Source: Nocardiopsaceae bacterium
GTDB lineage: Bacteria; Actinomycetota; Actinomycetes; Streptosporangiales; Streptosporangiaceae
NCBI GenBank assembly: GCA_031254715.1
Contig: JAIRTY010000367.1
Location: 1-5,102, forward strand
Direction of reading: 5' to 3'
Length of the DNA: 5,102 nucleotides
A program made the position numbers and the translations under genes. Positions 1 to 4,933 of this stretch are shown one piece after another. The notes under the pieces are model-generated. The model was given only the letters and a program-made list of their open reading frames with translations, was not told the DNA's origin and made no database searches. Position 1 is the first letter of the stretch. Each line of letters begins with the position of its first letter.

Positions 1-1
1 A

Positions 2-145
2 TCCGGGCTGGTCGTGTACTTCGTCATCGCCCTGGCTGCCCACCTGCGGGCGCGCGACTTCCAGCTTGCCTGGGCGCTTGGCTATCTTTCACTCGCGGTG
101 GCCGCGCTGGCCACCGGCGTGGCCTACCACGGCCCACTCGGATGA
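2..145 (+). CDS. C-terminal end of a DoxX-like small membrane protein (partial, start outside window)
   Basis: The reading frame is open from the window edge to a TGA at 143-145 and gives 47 residues. It starts with a hydrophobic segment (LVVYFVIALAAHL), then a short polar turn with the sequence HLRARDF, then a second hydrophobic segment rich in A, V and L, and ends in YHGPLG. An 'AxxHLRARD' turn between the last two membrane helices is typical of the short DoxX-like family (about 115-130 residues, four helices), so I assign it there from pattern memory. The role of this family is not well defined; members are inner-membrane proteins, often next to TetR or oxidoreductase genes. Codon use is typical of the window, with G or C in most third positions. 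The last 22 bases overlap the 3' end of the convergent monooxygenase gene. Family call fairly secure, function unknown. Confidence 0.7.
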   Translation, partial: SGLVVYFVIALAAHLRARDFQLAWALGYLSLAVAALATGVAYHGPLG

Positions 146-1362
146 AGCACCGGCGGGCCTCGCGGGCCGGTGCGGCAGGATCCCGCCGGTTCAGCCTTGA
201 GCTGGAGGCGGCGCTGGAGAAGGTGACCGACCGGTGGCCAGGCGGAGGTCCGGAGCGGGAGGTCACGCAGCCACAGCCGGAACGGGTCGGCCGGGGCGTA
301 CAGGCCTTTGACCCGGCGGCCCAGGCGCTGCTTCTTGAGCACCTCGGGGCGCAGCTCGTTCTCCCAGGCGGCCAGGGCAGCGGGGACGTCGCCGGCCTGG
401 GCCAGGTGGGTGCCGAGGCGGTACGCGCCGCCGACGGCGAGGCTGGAGCCATAGCCGGCGAACAGGGTGACACACCAGGCGGCGTCGCCGACCAGGGCCA
501 CCCGGCCGGCGCTCCAGCGCGGAAGGACGATCTGGCTGATCGTGTCGAAGTACACCGACTCGGCGGTGGCCAGCCCCGCGAGAGCGTCCGGGGCGGCCCA
601 GCCGAGGTCGCCGTAGACGCGGGGGAGCGCGGTGCGCGGGCCGTCGGCGAGGTCCCTGGCGACCTGCCGGGTGCGGTAGGCGAAGAACGCGGCGGCCTGG
701 GCCTGACCGGAATGGTCGCTGCCGAGGCTGATGATGGCCAGGGTGCGGCCGGTGACGGTGAGCGTGGCGGTGACGCCCGCCGGTACGCGCTCCGGGCGCC
801 GGTCCATCAGGTACGCGCCGGTCATGTGGCCGAGATCCAGGCGGTACCGCTGCTCGGGCCCGAAGACGAGCGCACGGGTGGCCGAGTGCAGGCCGTCGGC
901 GCCGATGAGCAGGTCGGCGGTCTCGGTGGTGCCGTCGGAAAGGGTCGCTGTGACCTGCCCGCCGTCCTGCTCGACGCGGGTGAGGCTGGTACCGAACCGG
1001 ATCTGCGTGTGGTCGCGGACGTGGCCGTACAGGACATGCTCGATGTCGCCGCGCATGAGGTTGAGAGCGCGGCCGCCGAGCATGGCGCGCACGGTCGGGC
1101 CGGGCACCGAGAACCGGGTACGGCCGTCGGGACGGATGTAGATCATCTCGTCCGGTGTGATGTGCCGGGCCGCCAGTTCCGGAAGGATGCCGAGCTGCTC
1201 GGCGGCGTCGTACCCGAGCCCGGCGAACGTGACGGCATATCCGCCGGTGCGGGGCGCTGGCGCGCGTTCGACGATGAGCGTGTCCCAGCCGATCCGGTGC
1301 AGCCGCAGCGCGGTGGCCAGTCCGGCGATGCCCGCTCCGACGATGACGGCCTTCCTGGTCAT
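124..1362 (-). CDS. FAD-dependent monooxygenase (group A, PHBH-like aromatic hydroxylase fold)
   Basis: The 412-residue product should be a cytoplasmic flavoprotein that uses NAD(P)H and O2 to hydroxylate or epoxidise a small organic substrate, which cannot be told from sequence. The N-terminus has the dinucleotide-binding motif GAGIAG (residues 9-14) followed by the acidic ribose-binding residue E32. The DG motif that helps bind FAD and NAD(P)H is at 151-163 (LLIGADGLHSATR), and the GD motif contacting the FAD ribityl chain is at 287-317 (RVALVGDAAW, then FAGYGSSLAVGGAYRLG). This order defines the PHBH-like class, which includes TetX-type enzymes. The start is set by a strong GGAAGGAAG ribosome site and by the ATGA overlap with the TetR gene upstream, so the two are co-transcribed and probably translationally coupled. 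The last 22 residues or so (after LLQRRLQLK) are rich in P, G and R and look like a non-homologous tail running into the opposing gene. No membrane helix or signal peptide. Confidence 0.93.
   Translation of the reverse strand: MTRKAVIVGAGIAGLATALRLHRIGWDTLIVERAPAPRTGGYAVTFAGLGYDAAEQLGILPELAARHITPDEMIYIRPDGRTRFSVPGPTVRAMLGGRALNLMRGDIEHVLYGHVRDHTQIRFGTSLTRVEQDGGQVTATLSDGTTETADLLIGADGLHSATRALVFGPEQRYRLDLGHMTGAYLMDRRPERVPAGVTATLTVTGRTLAIISLGSDHSGQAQAAAFFAYRTRQVARDLADGPRTALPRVYGDLGWAAPDALAGLATAESVYFDTISQIVLPRWSAGRVALVGDAAWCVTLFAGYGSSLAVGGAYRLGTHLAQAGDVPAALAAWENELRPEVLKKQRLGRRVKGLYAPADPFRLWLRDLPLRTSAWPPVGHLLQRRLQLKAEPAGSCRTGPRGPPVLHPSGPW
147..190 (+). terminator. Overlapping GC-rich inverted repeats just after the DoxX-like gene, possible terminator
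   Basis: Two perfect inverted repeats share bases. The first is GCACCGGC at 147-154 with GCCGGTGC at 166-173 (8 bp, 11-base loop). The second is ACCGGCGGG at 149-157 with CCCGCCGGT at 182-190 (9 bp, 24-base loop). They begin two bases after the stop codon of the DoxX-like gene and lie inside the last codons of the opposing monooxygenase gene. There is no run of T after them, as is common for terminators of GC-rich actinomycetes. They cannot both form at once. A terminator role is inferred from position; it could be chance in DNA this GC-rich. Confidence 0.4.
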
Positions 1363-1985
1363 GGTCTTCCTTCCGGGCCGGTACGGGGGCTGGTGAGCCC
1401 GGTGGCGACGATGTCGATGAGCAGGTCGGCGATCTGCGGATAGTGCTCAGGAGCGCCGAGGCGGTCGGCGTGCAGCGGGAGGAGCAGGACGGCCTGGAGA
1501 ACGCCGGTGAGCACGGCGGGGTCGGCCTCGACGAGGTCGCCGGCATGCCCGGCCAGGTACGCCGCCAGCGCGGTGGCGGGGTTGTCGGCCATGCCCGCGA
1601 CCTGCTCGGGAGCGACCTTGCGAGCCACGGCGTCCATCTCCTGCGGGTGGGCGATGAGCCGCCGCCACAGCGGGTTGGAGCGGAACTCGGCCAATGTGGC
1701 GTGCAGGAAGCGGCGCAGCCCGTCGCGGGTATCGGCCCCGGCCAGCAGTGCCTCGTCGATGACCCGCCGCTTGACCTCTCCGGCCTGTCGCAGCATCAGC
1801 TCCAGGTACAGCGCCTCTTTGGAGTCGAAGAACAGGTAGAAGGTGCTCTTCGCGATCCCGGCCGGCGCGACCAGCTCCGCCAGGGACGTCTTCCGCAGCC
1901 CCTGCGCCGGGAACAGCCGCTGCCCGGAGGCGAGCAGCAGCCCGCTGATCCGGGCCTTCTCTTCGTCGGTGAACCCCGGTGGCAT
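1359..1985 (-). CDS. TetR-family transcriptional repressor, probable regulator of the adjacent monooxygenase
   Basis: With the start at 1985 the protein is 208 residues, normal for TetR (190-220). The N-terminal DNA-binding domain has the classic order: helix 1 (EEKARISGLLLASGQRLF), then the helix-turn-helix at about 30-53 (GLRKTSLAELVAPAGIAKSTFYLFFDSKEAL), where STFYLFF is the recognition-helix signature and 'F-x-S/D-K-E-A-L' follows. The C-terminal two thirds are all-helical and should bind an effector and form a dimer; this part is too variable to name the ligand. The frame is open further, to a GTG at 2045, but that would add 20 residues encoded by AT-rich DNA holding a perfect inverted repeat, and would place the likely operator inside the gene, so I prefer 1985. 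No good ribosome site precedes that ATG; a leaderless or very short-leader mRNA is likely. Its TGA overlaps the monooxygenase ATG. Confidence 0.9.
   Translation of the reverse strand: MPPGFTDEEKARISGLLLASGQRLFPAQGLRKTSLAELVAPAGIAKSTFYLFFDSKEALYLELMLRQAGEVKRRVIDEALLAGADTRDGLRRFLHATLAEFRSNPLWRRLIAHPQEMDAVARKVAPEQVAGMADNPATALAAYLAGHAGDLVEADPAVLTGVLQAVLLLPLHADRLGAPEHYPQIADLLIDIVATGLTSPRTGPEGRP
1366..1374 (-). promoter_or_regulatory. Ribosome binding site of the monooxygenase gene
   Basis: On the minus strand GGAAGGAAG ends three bases before the ATG at 1362; its inner GGAAGG core is at suitable spacing. It lies inside the last codons of the TetR gene, so the monooxygenase can be translated independently as well as by coupling. 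It fixes the start at 1362. Confidence 0.75.
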
Positions 1986-1994
1986 GGATCTATA

Positions 1995-2017
1995 AAAACA
2001 TATTGGATATATGTTTT
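1995..2017. promoter_or_regulatory. Candidate TetR operator: perfect 9-bp AT-rich inverted repeat
   Basis: AAAACATAT at 1995-2003 is the exact reverse complement of ATATGTTTT at 2009-2017, with a 5-base spacer (TGGAT). The repeat begins 10 bases upstream of the TetR ATG at 1985 and sits in the only strongly AT-rich stretch (about 1987-2020) of the window. Its size and symmetry fit a TetR dimer site. The minus strand carries -10-like hexamers inside or beside it (TATGTT at 2002-1997, TATAGA at 1994-1989), so bound repressor would cover the promoter of the regulator/monooxygenase operon. The palindrome is directly visible; the operator role is inferred from position and from how TetR systems usually work. 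Confidence 0.72.
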
Positions 2018-2192
2018 CAACTAGCGGCCGGTTGACCGTGTCCACTGTTTGGCTGACCCGAGCGGGACCGGACAGGCGACGCGCTGGCCAGGTGCCGTCG
2101 ACGAGACTGGGTACGTGACCGCTGGAGCCGGTGATCGCCCGAGCAGCACGGCCAGGCCGCGCTGGTGCTCCCGGGCTGGATCGGCGCAGGAT

Positions 2193-2201
2193 TGGTACTG
2201 T
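2193..2201 (+). promoter_or_regulatory. Possible extended -10 promoter element of the two-component operon
   Basis: TGGTACTGT is an extended -10 (TGn followed by TACTGT). Transcription would start near 2208, about 30 bases before the preferred kinase start at 2239. No convincing -35 is seen 16-19 bases upstream. If this is the promoter, the alternative kinase starts at 2131 and 2200 are ruled out. Weak call. Confidence 0.25.
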
Positions 2202-2238
2202 GCCTGACCACGTTCCGCTGGCAGAGCAGGCAGGACAG

Positions 2239-3423
2239 ATGAGCCGCCTGCCGGAGCCGGCTGGCCCCGGGCCGGATGGGCAGCACGCGTGGGAAGTCGG
2301 CGAGCTGCGGTGGGACGCCTTTTACCTGCTCGTTTTCATCGCTGTCCTGGCGATCGTGCTGGTCTCCACGCCCGGTTCGAAGGCTGTGGCGGGCACGGCG
2401 ATGGCTTTGCTGATCCCCTGGTACCTGCTGGTCGGGCGTCCGCTGTGGACCGGTGGCAAGGCGAGCCGGGCGCGCGCGGCGATCTACGTCGCCGGGCTGT
2501 TCGTGCTGTTCGGTGTCGCCCAGAGCCAGAATCCCGAGGTCTGGTTCCTGGCTTTCGCGCTCGCCCCCCAGTTCTTCAGCTTCCTTGACTCCCGCGTGGC
2601 GGTCGCGCTGGGCATCGGGCTGAACTTCTTCGCCGCGGCCCTGCTCGTGGCCCGGTATCCCAGCGCGAGCACGGCGGTCTCGGCGTTCGGCATCGCCGCG
2701 GCAGGCGGCGGCTTCTCGCTCTTCTACAGCGCCTGGGTGTCACGGATCATCCAGCAGAGCGCGGAACGCGCCGAGATCATCAACCAGCTGGAAGCAGCCA
2801 GGGCCGAGCTGGCGGCCGCGCAGCACGAAGCCGGGCGGCTGGCCGAGCGGCAGCGGCTCGCCGCCGACATCCACGACACGCTGGCGCAGGGCTTCACCAG
2901 CATCGTCATGCTGATCCAGGCGGCACAGGCCGGCCTGGCGGGCTCGCGTCCGCAGGCGGCCCGGCAGCTGGAGGTGGCCGCGCAGACCGCCAGGGAGAAC
3001 CTGGCCGAGGCCCGGGCGCTGGTGGCCGGCCTGGCGCCGGCGGAACTCGACGGTGGCACGCTGCCGGACGCGCTGCGACGGCTCTCGCAGGCGCCGGGAC
3101 TGGACGCGAGCTTCGCCCTGGCAGGTACCCCACGGCCGCTGCCGATGCCCACCGAGGTCGTGCTGCTGCGAGTGTGCCAGGAGGCGCTGGCCAACGTGCG
3201 CAAGCACGCCTGTGCGCAGTCGGCGGCCGTGCGGCTTGGCTACGATCCGGGCGCCATCCGGCTTGAGGTCAGCGACGACGGCGCCGGATTCGACCCGGCC
3301 GGGATCGGCGGCGGCTACGGCCTGCGCGGGATGCGGGCCCGGGTCGCTGAGGCGGGCGGCACGCTGACGGTGCACAGCGAGGCGGGTGCGGGTACCCGGG
3401 TCACCGCGCAGGTGCCGGCGTGA
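2239..3423 (+). CDS. Sensor histidine kinase, six-TM, HisKA_3 / HATPase_c (NarL/FixJ-type partner)
   Basis: A membrane kinase that autophosphorylates and passes phosphate to the regulator encoded next to it. From the ATG at 2239 it has 394 residues. Six hydrophobic segments fill about 26-167 with hardly any extracellular loops, so the signal is probably sensed in or at the membrane. A coiled-coil linker (about 169-209, ERAEIINQLEAARAELAAA) leads to the HisKA_3 domain with H212 in ERQRLAADIHDTLAQG as phosphate acceptor. The ATPase domain has the N box (QEALANVRKHA, 314-324), the G1 box (DDGAGFD, 346-352) and the G2 box (GGYGLRGMRAR, 358-368); all key residues are present, so it should be active. 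The frame is open to GTG codons at 2131 and 2200. The latter has AGGA eight bases before it and is a real alternative; the ATG at 2239 has AGGA at short spacing (2232-2235). The added N-terminus would be Pro/Arg-rich with no domain. Its stop overlaps the regulator start. Confidence 0.93.
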   Translation: MSRLPEPAGPGPDGQHAWEVGELRWDAFYLLVFIAVLAIVLVSTPGSKAVAGTAMALLIPWYLLVGRPLWTGGKASRARAAIYVAGLFVLFGVAQSQNPEVWFLAFALAPQFFSFLDSRVAVALGIGLNFFAAALLVARYPSASTAVSAFGIAAAGGGFSLFYSAWVSRIIQQSAERAEIINQLEAARAELAAAQHEAGRLAERQRLAADIHDTLAQGFTSIVMLIQAAQAGLAGSRPQAARQLEVAAQTARENLAEARALVAGLAPAELDGGTLPDALRRLSQAPGLDASFALAGTPRPLPMPTEVVLLRVCQEALANVRKHACAQSAAVRLGYDPGAIRLEVSDDGAGFDPAGIGGGYGLRGMRARVAEAGGTLTVHSEAGAGTRVTAQVPA

Positions 3424-4061
3424 CCGCCATCCACGTCCTGCTGGCCGACGACCACCCGGTCGTCCGCGAGGGCCTGCGCGGCATGCTGACCGCCGAGCCG
3501 GACATCGAGGTGGCAGGCGAGGCGGCCTCCGGCCCGGAGGCGGTCGCGCTCGCCGGGCGGCTGCGGCCGGACGTGGTCCTCATGGACCTGCGCATGCCGG
3601 GCGGGGACGGGGTGGAGGCCATCCGGCACCTCGCGGGGACCACGGTCGTCGTGCTGACCACCTACGACTCCGACGCCGACATCCTGCGCGCGGTTGAGGC
3701 CGGCGCGGCCGGCTACCTCCTGAAGGACACGTCACGATCGGTGCTCGCCGAGAGCATCCGGGCCGCGGCCAGAGGTGAGACCGTTCTCGCGCCCACGGTG
3801 GCCGGTCGCCTGCTCGGCCGCATGCGCACCGGGCCCGCGCCCCGGCCGGAGCGGCCCTCGACCCGGGAAAGCGAGGTCCTGGCGCTGGTCGCGAAGGGGC
3901 TGACGAACGCGGAAATCGGGCGGAGCCTCTACATCAGCGAGGCCACGGTGAAGACGCACCTGCTGCGCGCCTGCGTCAAGCTCGGCGTCTCCGGCCGGAC
4001 CGCCGCGGTGACCAAGGCGATCGAGACCGGCGCCCTGCCCGCGCCCGGAGAGGCCAGCTAA
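3420..4061 (+). CDS. Response regulator, NarL/FixJ family (REC plus LuxR-type HTH)
   Basis: A 213-residue DNA-binding regulator, phosphorylated by the kinase encoded just upstream. The receiver domain (about 4-120) has the acidic pair D10/D11, the phosphate-accepting D56 (VVLMDLRMPGGDG), the switch threonine at T80 or T81 (VVVLTTYDSD) and K102 (YLLKD), all as expected for a working receiver. After a Pro/Arg-rich linker (about 131-147) comes the LuxR/GerE helix-turn-helix (about 148-204): STRESEVLALVAKGLTNAEIGRSLYISEATVKTHLLRACVKLGV, ending in the dimerisation helix. The start is a GTG in a GTGA overlap with the kinase stop, so translation is coupled and the two proteins are made together. The HTH has ACV where most relatives have a more polar turn before KLGV; this is minor. 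Its target genes are unknown; self-regulation and control of a nearby operon are common in the family but not shown here. Confidence 0.96.
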   Translation: MTAIHVLLADDHPVVREGLRGMLTAEPDIEVAGEAASGPEAVALAGRLRPDVVLMDLRMPGGDGVEAIRHLAGTTVVVLTTYDSDADILRAVEAGAAGYLLKDTSRSVLAESIRAAARGETVLAPTVAGRLLGRMRTGPAPRPERPSTRESEVLALVAKGLTNAEIGRSLYISEATVKTHLLRACVKLGVSGRTAAVTKAIETGALPAPGEAS

Positions 4062-4091
4062 CCGGCGGGGAACCTGAGCTGGCCACAGAGA

Positions 4092-4114
4092 GAGCCGGGC
4101 ACGTGGCCCGGCTC
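4092..4114. terminator. Strong hairpin between the convergent regulator and transglycosylase genes
   Basis: GAGCCGGGC at 4092-4100 pairs perfectly with GCCCGGCTC at 4106-4114 around the 5-base loop ACGTG. It starts 31 bases after the regulator stop and is followed on the plus strand by a pyrimidine-rich, partly T-rich stretch (GTCCCAGTCTTCTTTG), so it should end the two-component transcript. It also lies 33 bases beyond the stop of the opposite transglycosylase gene and could serve both directions. Confidence 0.8.
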
Positions 4115-4146
4115 GTCCCAGTCTTCTTTGTGCAGGCTACGGCAGC

Positions 4147-4722
4147 TCAGTACCCGACATATGCGCCTCCGCCCCGCACGGCCTGCACGCCGGGAACGCT
4201 GTTGACGCTCCCGTAGCGGTCCACTGCATAGCGGAAGGCAGCGATGATGTCCGACACCGGGTTGAGCATGTTCCCGTGACCACGGAGCTTGTAGGTACGG
4301 AACGTGGGCGCGATGGTCTGCATCAGCCCCTGGCTCGGCGTCCCGGCCGCAGCGTTTGAGTCCCAGTTGTTGACCGCGCCGGGATTGTTGCCTGACTCAT
4401 GCGCGGCGATGATCTTCACTGCGCCTTCCTCGCTGCGTCCCACGTGGTAGCCGGCGTGGCGCAGCACGTGCGCAGCGTTGCAGGTCCATCGGGAGATGTT
4501 CCAGCCACCGGGGCACGTGTGACTGTCATTCAGCGTGCGGGCGCCATGCCTAGCATTGTGGCTCGCGCTCACGTGCACGGTGGTATGAGCGACGGTGCGC
4601 GTTTTCAGGGCGCCGCTGGTATGTGTGGCGGCGTGCGCGAAGCTGGCCCCGGCGAAGGCCGCCAGGGCGAGCGCGAGCGCAGCCGCAGCTATCACCTGTC
4701 GTAGTAGATGACGAGTTGACAC
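4147..4722 (-). CDS. Secreted lytic transglycosylase (SLT domain)
   Basis: Cleaves the glycan strands of peptidoglycan outside the membrane; such enzymes act in growth, division or spore outgrowth. From the GTG at 4722 the product has 191 residues. A Sec signal peptide covers about 1-31: positive start (STRHLLRQ), a long Ala/Leu core, and an AHA cleavage site. A His/Thr/Ser-rich linker (about 32-68) follows. Two cysteines, C70 and C81, lie just before the catalytic domain and probably form a disulfide. The SLT domain (about 98-191) has the catalytic glutamate E109 (AAHESGN), the NNWDSNA segment, GLMQ (132-135) and the usual C-terminus ending in GGGAYVGY, so it looks complete and active. The start at 4722 is chosen for its GAGGAAA ribosome site; an in-frame ATG at 4749 would add nine residues with the signal peptide kept. 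A long structured upstream region suggests regulation at the RNA level. Confidence 0.92.
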   Translation of the reverse strand: MSTRHLLRQVIAAAALALALAAFAGASFAHAATHTSGALKTRTVAHTTVHVSASHNARHGARTLNDSHTCPGGWNISRWTCNAAHVLRHAGYHVGRSEEGAVKIIAAHESGNNPGAVNNWDSNAAAGTPSQGLMQTIAPTFRTYKLRGHGNMLNPVSDIIAAFRYAVDRYGSVNSVPGVQAVRGGGAYVGY

Positions 4723-4728
4723 GGGGGG

Positions 4729-4735
4729 TTTCCTC
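4729..4735 (-). promoter_or_regulatory. Ribosome binding site of the transglycosylase gene
   Basis: GAGGAAA on the minus strand stands six bases (CCCCCC) before the GTG at 4722. It is the best ribosome site in the region and decides the start in favour of 4722. The competing ATG at 4749 has AGGGG (4757-4753) only three bases before it, and that AGGGG lies inside the 10-bp inverted repeat. Confidence 0.7.
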
Positions 4736-4748
4736 GTTTCCCTACTCA

Positions 4749-4808
4749 TTGACCCCTGGACAGGGAAATCCGTCTGCACGGTGCAGGGGTCAAACACCGC
4801 GCAGACGG
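4749..4808 (-). promoter_or_regulatory. Interlocking inverted repeats in the transglycosylase leader, H-type pseudoknot topology
   Basis: Read along the minus strand, four segments follow each other: A, CCGTCTGC (4808-4801); B, TTGACCCCTG (4793-4784); A', GCAGACGG (4777-4770); B', CAGGGGTCAA (4758-4749). A pairs perfectly with A' (8 bp) and B with B' (10 bp). The order A-B-A'-B' is that of an H-type pseudoknot with linkers of 7, 6 and 11 bases. A third, local hairpin, CTGCA with TGCAG around CCG (4786-4774), would compete with both. B' contains the AGGGG in front of the ATG at 4749, and ends 13 bases before the GAGGAAA site of the preferred start. The pairing is directly visible; that it forms in RNA and controls translation is inference. 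Protein-binding palindromes in DNA are the alternative. Confidence 0.6.
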
Positions 4809-4899
4809 GTGCTTGGTTAGTTCGCGTCAGGCAGTTGGTGCAGTCCGGCCTCAACGCGGCCAGCACGAACAAGCGCGATAGCGCGCAGGCTTAGGGGAA

Positions 4900-4933
4900 C
4901 GACGTGCGCGCTGCTGTTTCCGCGGTCACGTCG
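4900..4933 (-). promoter_or_regulatory. Second stem-loop in the transglycosylase upstream region
   Basis: CGACGTG at 4900-4906 is the reverse complement of CACGTCG at 4927-4933, and the inner CGCG at 4907-4910 can pair with CGCG at 4921-4924 after a 2-base bulge, leaving a 10-base loop. This makes an 11-bp imperfect stem about 180 bases upstream of the transglycosylase start. It may be part of a structured 5' leader if transcription starts further upstream. GC-rich DNA yields such stems by chance fairly often, so the call is modest. Confidence 0.4.

Noticed and set aside
142..1443. A 433-codon open frame on the plus strand opposite the monooxygenase, and other long frames opposite or inside the real genes.
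   Set aside because: Its product is a Gly/Ala/Arg/Glu-rich string with no domain, and the opposite frame encodes a clear flavoprotein with all motifs. Such mirror frames are expected in high-GC coding DNA.
2029..2038. CGGTTGACCG palindrome with a TTGACC -35-like hexamer upstream of the kinase gene.
   Set aside because: No -10 hexamer at 16-19 bases downstream, and a 4-bp-arm palindrome is expected by chance.
4723..4872. Extension of the transglycosylase upstream to a TTG at 4872 (50 more residues).
   Set aside because: It would put a Cys-rich non-signal stretch before the signal peptide, has no ribosome site, and runs through the perfect inverted repeats. A secreted protein needs its signal peptide at the N-terminus.
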